A DNA stretch of 64,000 nt, from positions 43,744 through 107,743 of the forward strand of contig JAGLFH010000049.1 of NCBI GenBank assembly GCA_023144635.1. The letters run 5' to 3'. The first letter of the stretch is position 1; the number at the start of each line of letters is the position of its first letter. The notes under the pieces are model-generated. The model was given only the letters and a program-made list of their open reading frames with translations, had not been told where the DNA came from and did not search any database. Position numbers and translations under genes: made by a program. This DNA is from Candidatus Auribacterota bacterium. GTDB lineage: Bacteria; Auribacterota; JAFGBW01; JAFGJP01. Below are positions 8,566 to 17,722 of this stretch, piece after piece.

Positions 8566-9387
8566 TTACATCTCATCTGCAAAGTACATTTCCTTTTTTT
8601 TGAAAATAAAAATCCCGAAACCGAAAAAAATAAAACAGATCATTATCGAAAAACAAACATTTCTATTCCAAATGATCTCTGTGTTTAAAAAAGCCTTGCG
8701 GTAAAGAGATAGTATCAGCACCATTGGATTTAAAAAATATAATTCTGCGATCATTTGTTTAAGTACTGATTTTGAATTTATTACTATTTCTTGTATCATT
8801 GAGATCGGATAAATAATAGGAGACATAAAGAACCATGCCATAAGGCTGACTCCTATAATATGTTCTGTATCTTTAAAATATACATTAGATACTCCGACTA
8901 TTAGGCTGATGCCTGATACCAATATGAAATGAAGAAGTATTGCAGGTGCAAGATATAAAAGATTAAACTGGTATGATTCTCCACCAGTAGAGACCATTTT
9001 TATTACAGGGATCAGCAGTAAAACCACCAGAAGCGACAGAATAAAATTTACTGTATTTGCGCTCATGGTAGAGAGGGGTAAAAATATTCTGGGAAATGAA
9101 GTCTTTTTTATAAGAGTTGAATTTCCTTCTATAACATTTATGGAGTCAGTTATGCACATAGTTACAAAATGCCATGGTATAACACCAATTATTAAATAAG
9201 AAAGATCTATAGGAAAACGCATTATACCAATAAAAACAGTATAAACAAGTATCATGAATAAAGGGTTAAGAAAAGTCCAAAAAAATCCAAAGAAGGAATT
9301 TTTATACCGGATCTTTAGATTCCGCGTTATTAGGTTATAAAGCAATTCTCTTCTTTCTAGAAGTGATCGTATCATATGCATGAGCAA
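8566..9387 (-). CDS. ABC-2 type transporter permease (Wzm-like polysaccharide export)
   Basis: The 273-residue integral membrane protein has about six hydrophobic segments and the family start LLYNLITRNLKIRYKNSFFG followed by FFWTFLNPLFMI. This is typical of O-antigen or teichoic acid export permeases (Wzm/TagG), which move finished glycans across the inner membrane. The partner ATPase (Wzt/TagH) is normally adjacent, but no ABC ATPase is present in this operon or elsewhere in the window. Several close ATGs (9387, 9381, 9375) could be the start. The gene begins 15 bases after coaB ends. Confidence 0.85.
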   Translation of the reverse strand: MLMHMIRSLLERRELLYNLITRNLKIRYKNSFFGFFWTFLNPLFMILVYTVFIGIMRFPIDLSYLIIGVIPWHFVTMCITDSINVIEGNSTLIKKTSFPRIFLPLSTMSANTVNFILSLLVVLLLIPVIKMVSTGGESYQFNLLYLAPAILLHFILVSGISLIVGVSNVYFKDTEHIIGVSLMAWFFMSPIIYPISMIQEIVINSKSVLKQMIAELYFLNPMVLILSLYRKAFLNTEIIWNRNVCFSIMICFIFFGFGIFIFKKKEMYFADEM

Positions 9388-9402
9388 TATTTGTTTTATT
9401 CT

Positions 9403-10113
9403 TTAAGTTATTATAAATTCGTTATACTTTTTTATTATAAGTTCTAATATGTTTTTTGAAATAGTTTTTTTATTTCCTTTGAAGGATGCTATAGCATTTT
9501 TCTTCTCATGAGTAAAGATTTTTACATTGTTTGTGTCAGAGTTAAATCCTTTTTTTTCCATATACACGTGATTAGCTATGATCATGTGTATCTTTTTTTC
9601 TATGAGCTTTTTTCTGGCAAACTCGTTCAGATTATTAGTCTCTGCTGCGAAACCTACCAGGAAACACTCTTTTTTTTCTCTAATGATTTTATTGGAAATA
9701 GTTTTTAAAATATCAGGATTGCGTGTTAACTCTAAAGTTATTTTTTCTAAAGTCTTTTTCTTTTTATGGTAAGAAAATTTTTTTGGCCTATAGTCAGAAA
9801 CAGCAGCAGTCATTATAAGAATATCGTGATTTGTTATTTCTGATAAAACCAGAGCCAAGAGATCTTTTGCCGTTACAAATCCTTTTGTGCGTATTCCAAT
9901 GCTTAAGCTATCTAAAAAATTGCTGAGACAAAGAGTAACTTTTGCTCCTTTTTTGACAGCAGCTTCAGCAAGGGCTATGCCCATTTTTCCAGTCGAAGGG
10001 TTAGATATGAATCTTACCGGATCTAAATATTCTCTTGTTGGGCCGGCAGTTATTAAAAATGATGGCTGTGTCTTTTTATTAGATCTGGGCATTTTAACTA
10101 AGGACTTTTTCAA
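9403..10113 (-). CDS. coaB: Phosphopantothenate--cysteine ligase (CoaB half)
   Basis: CoaB joins cysteine to 4'-phosphopantothenate in coenzyme A synthesis. Motifs: FLITAGPTREYLDPVRFISN and NPSTGKMGIALAEAA (about 18-50), ILIMTAAVSDYRPKKF, LTRNPDIL and FLVGFAAETNN. At 236 residues it corresponds to the C-terminal half of the usual bifunctional CoaBC. It overlaps the 3' end of coaC by 20 bases in another frame, so the pair is split into two proteins with likely translational coupling. Confidence 0.9.
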   Translation of the reverse strand: MKKSLVKMPRSNKKTQPSFLITAGPTREYLDPVRFISNPSTGKMGIALAEAAVKKGAKVTLCLSNFLDSLSIGIRTKGFVTAKDLLALVLSEITNHDILIMTAAVSDYRPKKFSYHKKKKTLEKITLELTRNPDILKTISNKIIREKKECFLVGFAAETNNLNEFARKKLIEKKIHMIIANHVYMEKKGFNSDTNNVKIFTHEKKNAIASFKGNKKTISKNILELIIKKYNEFIIT

Positions 10114-10639
10114 TTCTTTTAATTATGTTTTTCGGGCTTGCCATTCGTCCCTTTCCTGTTTCACCACATGCAAGACGGCCCGTTTCAACATTCATGAACA
10201 GAACACCTTTTTTCTTAAGACTGTTTATGTTTTCTTTTGTTTGATCGTTAAAAAGCATTCTTTCGTTCATGGCTGGAGCTATCAATTTTGGACAAGTGCT
10301 TGCAAGAAAGATTGTTGATAGAAGATCATCGGCAATACCACATGAAGCTTTTGCTATGAAATTTGCAGTTGCTGGAGCTATTATCAACATATCTGCATTA
10401 CGGGTAAGGTCAATATGTGGATATAAAGTATTACTTTTTAAATAAAACATAGCACTAAAGGCAGGATTAGCGGTAACGCCTTCCATTGTGCATGGAGTTA
10501 CAAATTTTAGAGCATTTTCCGTAAGAACAGCAAAAACATTAAATTCTTTTTTTCTAAGATCACTTACCATTTGAGGTATTTTATATGCAGCAATAGAACC
10601 AGTTAAACCAAGTATAAGTTTTTTCTTCTTTTTTTTCAT
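10094..10639 (-). CDS. coaC: Phosphopantothenoylcysteine decarboxylase (CoaC half)
   Basis: A flavoprotein that decarboxylates 4'-phosphopantothenoylcysteine to 4'-phosphopantetheine. The 181-residue sequence shows LILGLTGSIAAYKIP, a conserved H (YPHIDLTRNADMLIIAPATANFIAK), the PAMNERML substrate-binding motif and the active-site Cys in RLACGETGKGRM. In most bacteria it is fused to CoaB; here a stop ends it before the ligase domain. The start overlaps the gmk stop as ATGA, showing tight operon structure. Confidence 0.92.
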   Translation of the reverse strand: MKKKKKKLILGLTGSIAAYKIPQMVSDLRKKEFNVFAVLTENALKFVTPCTMEGVTANPAFSAMFYLKSNTLYPHIDLTRNADMLIIAPATANFIAKASCGIADDLLSTIFLASTCPKLIAPAMNERMLFNDQTKENINSLKKKGVLFMNVETGRLACGETGKGRMASPKNIIKRIEKVLS

Positions 10640-11250
10640 AACTGTTCTTTGAAATTGTATTGAGAACTTTTTAAAAGTTCTGCACTTATAATAGCACGGA
10701 TATCTTCAACCATATTTTTTATGTTTTTGTTGATAATGCAATATTCATAATGTTTTTTTGCTTGATTGATTTCTTTTATGGCCACTTTCATACGTTTTGC
10801 GATTTCTTTTTTATTGTCTCGTTTCCTTTTTTCGAGACGTTTTTTTAGCTCGGACAAAGAAGGAGGAAGGATAAAGATATAGACAGCTTTGAAACTTTTA
10901 AGTTTTTTCAGCTTACTGGCTCCCTGTATATCTACATCAATGAGAACATTGTGTCCTTTTTTCAAAATGCTGCTAACATATGCCTTATCTGTACCATAAT
11001 AATATCCGTATACGTTAGCGTATTCCAAAAAATCTTTATGTTGTACTTTAGAAAGAAAAACCTCTTCTGATACAAAGAAATAATCTTTTTTATTTTTTTC
11101 ACCTTTAAGCGGTTTGCGTGTCGTATAAGAGATAGAATATGTAAAGTTGATGTCTTTGCATGAAAGGATTTTTTGTTTTAATGTTGTTTTGCCGGAACCG
11201 GAGGGTCCGGAAATAATGAATATTTTTCCTTCTTTTTTTTTATTCCACAT
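10636..11250 (-). CDS. gmk: Guanylate kinase
   Basis: Phosphorylates GMP to GDP with ATP. The 204-residue protein has the P-loop GPSGSGKTTLKQKIL near residues 15-29, SYTTRKPLKGE and DYFFVS for GMP binding, and VLIDVDIQGASKLK. It overlaps yicC upstream by 11 bases and coaC downstream by 4 bases. The order yicC-gmk-(rpoZ)-coaBC is widely conserved, but rpoZ is missing between gmk and coaC here. Confidence 0.96.
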   Translation of the reverse strand: MWNKKKEGKIFIISGPSGSGKTTLKQKILSCKDINFTYSISYTTRKPLKGEKNKKDYFFVSEEVFLSKVQHKDFLEYANVYGYYYGTDKAYVSSILKKGHNVLIDVDIQGASKLKKLKSFKAVYIFILPPSLSELKKRLEKRKRDNKKEIAKRMKVAIKEINQAKKHYEYCIINKNIKNMVEDIRAIISAELLKSSQYNFKEQL

Positions 11251-12127
11251 TGGAAACCTGCTCTTTTATTTCTTCAATAAGTGCTTTTATATGAATAACT
11301 TTTTGTTTTACCTCTATGGCAGGTGTTTTTGAGCCTATAGTATTTGCTTCCCGAAGCATTTCCTGAGCAATGAAGTTTAGAGTTTTTCCGGGTTTATCAT
11401 CTTTTGTCATGCATCTCCTGAACTGTTTTATGTGGCTTTTTAAACGCGAGATTTCTTCTGCAATATCAGTTTTTTCTGTAAAAAGACCAAGCATTTTCAT
11501 CATCATGTCTTTTTCTTCAGAAGAAAAATCCCTTGTTTTTTTTGAGTTTTTTAATCTGGTTATTAGTTTTTTCTCGTGACGCTTTTCTATTAACGGAACA
11601 CATTTTTCAATAACGCCAAGATGTTTTTCAATTTTTTTTAAGAAGGTCAGGAACTCCTTTTTTATATGAACTCCTTCCCGTATTCTCATTTTATCTAGTT
11701 CACCCAGAGTCTGCTTTAGTGTTTCTAGAACACCGGGTTTTAATCGTAAATTTTTTAAAGAATTAGCTTTAACTGTTAATATCCCGTCCAGTTTTAGCAC
11801 ATCTCCTGATGTTAGAGAATAGGTTTTAAAAAGTTCTTTTTCCCAGGAACGAACTTTTGTCATAATTGACTTTGCAAGAGGAGCGTTAAAAGTAATATTT
11901 TTGGTATGACTTAAGGCATCAATGCTGACATATACTTGTATTTTACCCCTCTTAACATTTTTTTTCACAACTTCGCGTATTTCAGGAAGAAGGAATAGAT
12001 AATCTTTTCCATTAATAGATATATCTATGTCCAAATATGATCTGTTAACCGATGAAATTTGTATTGCAACAGAAAATTTTTTTTTCTGTTTTGACATAGA
12101 ACCGAAACCTGTCATGCTCTTTATCAT
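11240..12127 (-). CDS. yicC: YicC family endoribonuclease
   Basis: The 295-residue protein begins with the diagnostic MIKSMTGFGS and ends with the conserved block FIAQEMLREANTIGSKT plus the KALIEEIKEQVSNVE tail. E. coli YicC is reported to be an RNase acting on small RNA; a general function is not settled. It is the first gene of the long minus-strand operon running to 4251 and is divergent from the glycosidase gene, with 139 bases between starts. Confidence 0.92.
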   Translation of the reverse strand: MIKSMTGFGSMSKQKKKFSVAIQISSVNRSYLDIDISINGKDYLFLLPEIREVVKKNVKRGKIQVYVSIDALSHTKNITFNAPLAKSIMTKVRSWEKELFKTYSLTSGDVLKLDGILTVKANSLKNLRLKPGVLETLKQTLGELDKMRIREGVHIKKEFLTFLKKIEKHLGVIEKCVPLIEKRHEKKLITRLKNSKKTRDFSSEEKDMMMKMLGLFTEKTDIAEEISRLKSHIKQFRRCMTKDDKPGKTLNFIAQEMLREANTIGSKTPAIEVKQKVIHIKALIEEIKEQVSNVE

Positions 12128-12156
12128 TTTATCTAAGTCCCTTTATATTTATATAT

Positions 12157-12186
12157 TTGTTGTAAATAAAATGATTCCACTATAAT
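12157..12186 (+). promoter_or_regulatory. Predicted sigma-70 promoter for the glycosidase operon
   Basis: TTGTTG at 12157-12162 and TATAAT at 12181-12186 with an 18-base spacer, about 80 bases ahead of the glycosidase start codon. The -35 is a weak match and the -10 is consensus. Confidence 0.45.
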
Positions 12187-12266
12187 ATATAAACCTTTAA
12201 AATACACTAAAAAACATTCTATAAATCAAATTGGCAAATTAATTTTATTTAAGGAGGAAAGCTTCC

Positions 12267-15200
12267 ATGTTATCTAAAAGAATTTTTCTCATTTTAGCGC
12301 TAATTTTTACGACATCTCAAGCATCTATTGGACTGGCTGCCAAAGGAAAGCAGGCAAAGAATACAGATATCCTTAAAAAATATGAGATTAAAGTTGAAGA
12401 AAATTGGATAAGTATAAACGGAGAAAGAGTATTTATAAAAGCAGTAATGTATTCACCTGCTTATCCTCAAGAATCAGGGTCAAAAAAAGACATTAAAAAT
12501 AAGCGTCTTGTTAATGATTTTAAAATGATAAAAGAAGCAGGATTCAATACTATTAAAACATATTTTCCGCTTTCTGCTGAAGCTTGCGATATTGCTCGCA
12601 AGGCCGGACTTTTTGTAATGCAAGGTGTTGGAATTACATATAAACAGGATTTTGTTACGCAGAATTATCTTGATGAAACATTTACAAAAATATCTCAGGT
12701 TATAGAAGAAACAAAAGAAAAAGATAATGTTATTTTATATTGTTTTGGTTTTGGGCCTGATGCAGTAAATTTAACATTAGCAGGTAAAGAAAATGCTGAG
12801 AATTTTTTTAAGATTATAAAAGAAGAAGTGTTGAAAAAATATCCTGATAAGAGAATCTCTCTTGCATATGGTCTTAAGACAGGATTTCCTTATTTGGACC
12901 TTTCAGATATTGCTAGTGTTAAATTACACCCCTTTTCTCCTTTATCTGTAAAGCATTCTCTTGGGTTTTATGGAGCTGCGGATTGGTTAAGAAAGATTAA
13001 GATTAAAGATAAGCCTTTGATCTTAGAAGGTCTTAAATTTTCTCTTTTTCCCGGCAGAAAAGCATTGTGCGGTTGTTGCGGATTTACAGAAGAGCTGCAA
13101 AGTAAAGAGTTGGTTTACTTTTATTCAAATGCAGTTGATGCCGGCGCAAACGGTTTATGTATAGCTGATTGGAGAGATCTCTGGTGGAAGAAAAATGATA
13201 TAGAAGAAGATGCTCTTACCCATGATGAAAACGATCCTTCAGAGTGGCTTGGTCTTACTTATTATGACGTTAAAAAGAAAAAAATATTTACACGGTCTGC
13301 CTATGATGCCCTTACTGAATTTAATAAGATGCTTGTTATCAGCCCAAGAAGTTTTTCAGCGTATTCAAAAGATATTATTGCTGAAGTTTTTGTAGAGGAT
13401 GAAATAGATGTTGTTGAATATCGCATTTCTGGAAAAGAAGAATGGACGGCTTTAAAAGAAGTATCACCTCACTGGAAAAATATAACTATTAATATCAAAG
13501 ATCTTGATTCTGGAAAGCAGACACTTGAATTTAGGGCTTGGAAAAGAGTTAAAAAAAGTAAAAAAGGTAAATTAAAAAAAACACACCGAATCGTTTGTGA
13601 AAAAATAAAAGTAATATATATTGAAAAAGATGATTCTTTGAAAGTACCTTGCAAGCTTGTGCTTGATGTTAAAAGTGAAGTTGCCTCAGATATTGTAAAG
13701 ATTGATGCTGTCTGCTTTGTAAAGAATTTACAGGGTGATCCTGTAATGGGAAAGGAGATTTTTTATTCTATAACAAATTCTGTTTCTGGTTCAAAGCTCA
13801 AAGGAAAAAAAGTAACCGATAAGAATGGAAAGATAAAAATAGTCTTTTCTAGTAATGAACCCGGAATATATTGTGTAGCAGCAGGAACGATAAAAGTAGG
13901 AAAAGAATATCCAAGAATAAAAACAATTGATATTAAGTTTTTATCTTTAATGCTTGCGAAACACGAAAAAACGGCATTAAAAGCTCCGGCTTTGAAAGAG
14001 AAAGTCAAAGTACAAGTAAAAATTAAGAAAACATCCCCAAGTGAAAAACTTGAAAAAATAACAATAAAAGGGGATTGGATCTATGTAAATGGTGAAAGAT
14101 TTTTTGTTAAGGGTATAGGTTATTCGCCGGCATATCCTAAAGAAATACCATGGAAAAGAGTCTTTAATGAAAAAAGAATGAGAACAGATCTTAAGCTTAT
14201 AAAAGAAGCTGGTTTTAATACATTGCGTTCATGGATACCGCTGCTTCCGGAAGAAGTAGATCTTGCAAAAGAATTTGGTATTTATGTTCTTCAGGGCGTA
14301 TGGGTGAATTATACAGGTAACTTTGTAAGTGAAGAAAACATGATGAAAGTCATTAATTCTTTTTATCAAGAAATAGAGCGAACCGGCGATAAAGATAATG
14401 TCCTTTTTTATTTACTTGGTAATGAGCCTCTTCCTTCACAGCTTTTTGCTGTAGGTCTTGACAAATCGGATGAGTTTTTTCTAAACCTGAAAAATGCAGT
14501 AAAAAAGCAACTTCCAGATACACGTGTTTCTATTGCCAATTGGGTGCAGTCGGATTTTATGGATACAAGAATATGGGATGTTATTTGTGTTAATCTTTAT
14601 CCTTATCATCCGGAATCAGTGAGTCATTGTATGAAATATTATGGATATACAGAATGGATCAAGAAGAAACAGGCTACTGATAAACCGCTTATTCTTACGG
14701 AACTTGGACTTTCTGTTTCTTTAGGAAGACGCGGAGCAAAGGGCTATGGTGGCAATACTATTACAGAGCAGAAAGATAAATTGATATCTTGCTACACAAA
14801 TGCGGTTGATGCCGGCGCTACAGGAGTATGTATCTTTGAGTGGATTGATGAATGGTGGAAAAATTTTGATTATGGTGAAGATCAGTATTCACATGAAGAG
14901 AACGATCCTGAAGAATGGTTTGGCATAGTTTATTATGATCTGGATAAAGGAAAGTTGGTAAAGCGCCCTGCTTATGATGCGATTTCTAAGTTTAACCGTG
15001 CTCTTATATTAAGCCCAAAAGGGTATTCAAAACATACCGGAGATATACCGGTAGAAGTATATGTTAATGAAGATGTTGATATCGTTGAATATCGTATTGA
15101 TGAAGGTGATTGGCAAAAACTTAAACGTGATTCAGTTCACTGGATGAAAAGTGTAATAAAAGTAGAGGGATTAAAAAACGGTGAACATAATTTAGCGGTA

Positions 15201-15770
15201 AAGGCATGGAAGAGATTAAAGGATGGAGAAGATAAACCCCTTAATATTACACATGAAATAGTTTGCGAAAAGAAAAAGAGTTTTTACATAGATAAAGATT
15301 CTTCACTGACTCTTCCATATGTACTTACTTTGGAAAGTGAAAAGGATATTTGTTATACAAAAGGTGCTATGACAACAGTAAAAGTAAAGTGCAAGCTTAA
15401 AGATGCACTTGGTAAACCTGTAGCTGGTAAGGAAATAAAGTATTCAATTGCTGAGCCATTAGCTAACCAGGCTTTGAGAAGTAAAAAAATAACGGATGAT
15501 AAGGGAGAAGTGCAAATAATATATTTTGCCAATGAACCTGGAATTATTTCTTATGCTGCAGGTATAGAAAAAATAGATGAAAAAAATCCTGATATCAAAA
15601 CAGGTGATATAAAACACATTTATATTTACTATAACAAGATGACAAAATTCAGGCGTCTTCAGCTTAAAAAAAATGTTGTAGGGAGCCGTCCTAAAAAAGA
15701 AGAAATGAAAAAAGAGGAACCAAAAGAGGAAGAAAAAAAAAGTAAAGAGGAAAAAATTGAGGATAAATAA
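12267..15770 (+). CDS. Secreted tandem glycoside hydrolase-like protein (first copy degenerate, second intact)
   Basis: The 1167-residue protein has a signal peptide (residues 1-25) and two copies of one ~550-residue module: a TIM-barrel of the clan-A/GH2 type followed by two beta-sandwich domains. Copy 2 (about 600-1120) has acid/base GNE at 718-720 and nucleophile E812 (LILTELG). In copy 1 (about 43-560) the matching residues are F162-G163 and G255, so both catalytic glutamates are gone. A Lys/Glu-rich tail ends the protein. A strong RBS (AAGGAGG) precedes the ATG. It sits directly before a second glycosidase gene. Substrate is unknown; cell-surface glycan processing is likely. Confidence 0.8.
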   Translation: MLSKRIFLILALIFTTSQASIGLAAKGKQAKNTDILKKYEIKVEENWISINGERVFIKAVMYSPAYPQESGSKKDIKNKRLVNDFKMIKEAGFNTIKTYFPLSAEACDIARKAGLFVMQGVGITYKQDFVTQNYLDETFTKISQVIEETKEKDNVILYCFGFGPDAVNLTLAGKENAENFFKIIKEEVLKKYPDKRISLAYGLKTGFPYLDLSDIASVKLHPFSPLSVKHSLGFYGAADWLRKIKIKDKPLILEGLKFSLFPGRKALCGCCGFTEELQSKELVYFYSNAVDAGANGLCIADWRDLWWKKNDIEEDALTHDENDPSEWLGLTYYDVKKKKIFTRSAYDALTEFNKMLVISPRSFSAYSKDIIAEVFVEDEIDVVEYRISGKEEWTALKEVSPHWKNITINIKDLDSGKQTLEFRAWKRVKKSKKGKLKKTHRIVCEKIKVIYIEKDDSLKVPCKLVLDVKSEVASDIVKIDAVCFVKNLQGDPVMGKEIFYSITNSVSGSKLKGKKVTDKNGKIKIVFSSNEPGIYCVAAGTIKVGKEYPRIKTIDIKFLSLMLAKHEKTALKAPALKEKVKVQVKIKKTSPSEKLEKITIKGDWIYVNGERFFVKGIGYSPAYPKEIPWKRVFNEKRMRTDLKLIKEAGFNTLRSWIPLLPEEVDLAKEFGIYVLQGVWVNYTGNFVSEENMMKVINSFYQEIERTGDKDNVLFYLLGNEPLPSQLFAVGLDKSDEFFLNLKNAVKKQLPDTRVSIANWVQSDFMDTRIWDVICVNLYPYHPESVSHCMKYYGYTEWIKKKQATDKPLILTELGLSVSLGRRGAKGYGGNTITEQKDKLISCYTNAVDAGATGVCIFEWIDEWWKNFDYGEDQYSHEENDPEEWFGIVYYDLDKGKLVKRPAYDAISKFNRALILSPKGYSKHTGDIPVEVYVNEDVDIVEYRIDEGDWQKLKRDSVHWMKSVIKVEGLKNGEHNLAVKAWKRLKDGEDKPLNITHEIVCEKKKSFYIDKDSSLTLPYVLTLESEKDICYTKGAMTTVKVKCKLKDALGKPVAGKEIKYSIAEPLANQALRSKKITDDKGEVQIIYFANEPGIISYAAGIEKIDEKNPDIKTGDIKHIYIYYNKMTKFRRLQLKKNVVGSRPKKEEMKKEEPKEEEKKSKEEKIEDK

Positions 15771-15795
15771 TTTCTTATGAAAGCGGTGAAAACTC

Positions 15796-17712
15796 ATGAA
15801 TAAAAATTCAAAGAAGAAAATATGTTTATTAGTGGTTTTACTTTTAATAAGCAGGATATCATTTGCGGGTACAGAGAAAAAAGCTTTTGAAATAAAAAAA
15901 CCAGGGACAGAAGAAATAGTAGATTATGAAAAGTACGGTGAATTCAAGAATGCCGGGGAAGAGGACTATCGGTATATTATTAAAGACTGGGACGGGCTTT
16001 CAAAAGCAACAGGAGAGGGCATATATCCGAATAATTATTCCATCTTTGAGAGTTCTTACTATAGGTCACTTATAAAAGAAAGACGCCTTCTTGGTTCAAG
16101 ATGGGATTTTACAAATGACCCTGATGTGCTTGCATGTTATTTTAAATGGGCTACAGAAGATGAGGAAGATGAGGGTGTTAAACAGTATTATACGGCATTG
16201 CAGCTTGAAAGGGGCGGATATCTTAAACGCGCAGTTAAAGCTTATTATGCTGTAATTGTACATTTTCCCAAAGCTGTTGGCTGGACTTTTTACCAGACAC
16301 CTTGGCCGGTAGGTTTAAAGTCTTTGGAAAAACTCCAGTTCATTTTAAGGCGTCATCCTGAGCTTAATATGCATTTAGAAGGTACTGACATTGAAATCCA
16401 AAACCCTTTTGATAACTCTGTCGCAAACGATATTGTGATAGCAAATCCCGGCAAACTAGTAACAGGAGTACAAAAAGAAAAAAAGATCGAGCTTGGTAAA
16501 GAAAAAAGAAAATTAGGCGGCAAAATAGCAAGCGTTGTCCAATATGATAATGGTTTTTGGCAATTTAGGATAAAAGAAAAACCAACGCTTTTAAAAGTAA
16601 TAGCATATGAGCCCGCTCCTGTTGGAACAAGTCCTGATGAAGGAACACTATCAAGCTGGATGACATATGATAGCAATAAAAATGGAAAACCGGATTGTCC
16701 TTATGAAAGCTTTGTCGACAAAAATAAGAATAATATTCAGGACGAGGATGAACCTACTGTAGGAGATTTCTCGCTTCTGAAAGAAATGGGATGTAACGTT
16801 ATACGTGTATATCATCATGGTTTTCACCCTATTGATGAAGCAAAAAAGGTTCTTCGGGATGCTTATGAAAAATATGGGATCCATACTATTATGGGTGATT
16901 TTTTGGGAATGTATTGTGTCGGTTCAGGGGCTGGTTGGGAAGAAGGAACAGATTATCGTGATGAACAACAGAAGGCGAAAATGCTGAAATCTATTAAAGA
17001 AATGGTTGAAGCATATAAAGATGAACCTTATGTAATTATGTGGATGCTTGGAAATGAAAATAATTACGGAAGCGCTATAGGGCATGTTGGAGGCGTTGGC
17101 AATGCCGGAAAATATCCTGAAGCTTTCTATTCTTTTGTAAATGATGTTGCAAAGACAATTCATTCAATTGATAAGACAAGACCAGTTGCTATTTGTAATG
17201 GTGATGTGCTTTTCTTAGATTACTTTGCCAAACATTGTCCTGATGTAGATATATTTGGACTTAATTCTTATCGTGGTTCAGATGGTTTTGGGATCAGTGT
17301 ATGGAGAAGTATAAGAAAGAATCTTGATAAGCCGGCAATCATTACTGAATATGGATGTCCTGCTTTTCATGAAAGAGAAACTATTAAAAAAGCAGAACAA
17401 GAACAGATGGAGTACCATAAAGGGAATTGGGAGGATATAGTATATAATTCTTATAAAGGACAAGGTGAGGGAACAGCTATAGGTGGAGTATGTTTTCAAT
17501 GGATCGATGGTTGGTGGAAATCGGGTCAGCCTCCACGCTATTCTTCAATTGCGCAGGAAAATCTTGGACAATGGCCTGGGCCGTTTCCTGGAGGTTGGGG
17601 ATATGAGGAATTTCTTGGTATTTGCGGGCAAGGTAATGGAGTGAATACACCTTTTTTAAGAGTTCTAAGAGAATCTTATTATTACTATAAAAAAGCTTGG
17701 AACAAAGACTAG
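15796..17712 (+). CDS. Secreted glycoside hydrolase-like protein (GH2-type TIM barrel)
   Basis: The 638-residue protein has a signal peptide (about 1-24, ISFAG) and an N-terminal region of about 230 residues with no assignment. A TIM barrel follows, with N420-E421 in WMLGNENNYG as acid/base and E518 in IITEYGCP as nucleophile. The GGVCFQWIDGWWKSG segment parallels IFEWIDEWWKN in the upstream protein, so the two are related. It lies 25 bases downstream of the tandem glycosidase in the same operon. The exact GH family and sugar are not determined. Confidence 0.75.
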   Translation: MNKNSKKKICLLVVLLLISRISFAGTEKKAFEIKKPGTEEIVDYEKYGEFKNAGEEDYRYIIKDWDGLSKATGEGIYPNNYSIFESSYYRSLIKERRLLGSRWDFTNDPDVLACYFKWATEDEEDEGVKQYYTALQLERGGYLKRAVKAYYAVIVHFPKAVGWTFYQTPWPVGLKSLEKLQFILRRHPELNMHLEGTDIEIQNPFDNSVANDIVIANPGKLVTGVQKEKKIELGKEKRKLGGKIASVVQYDNGFWQFRIKEKPTLLKVIAYEPAPVGTSPDEGTLSSWMTYDSNKNGKPDCPYESFVDKNKNNIQDEDEPTVGDFSLLKEMGCNVIRVYHHGFHPIDEAKKVLRDAYEKYGIHTIMGDFLGMYCVGSGAGWEEGTDYRDEQQKAKMLKSIKEMVEAYKDEPYVIMWMLGNENNYGSAIGHVGGVGNAGKYPEAFYSFVNDVAKTIHSIDKTRPVAICNGDVLFLDYFAKHCPDVDIFGLNSYRGSDGFGISVWRSIRKNLDKPAIITEYGCPAFHERETIKKAEQEQMEYHKGNWEDIVYNSYKGQGEGTAIGGVCFQWIDGWWKSGQPPRYSSIAQENLGQWPGPFPGGWGYEEFLGICGQGNGVNTPFLRVLRESYYYYKKAWNKD

Positions 17713-17722
17713 CCTGCAATTA

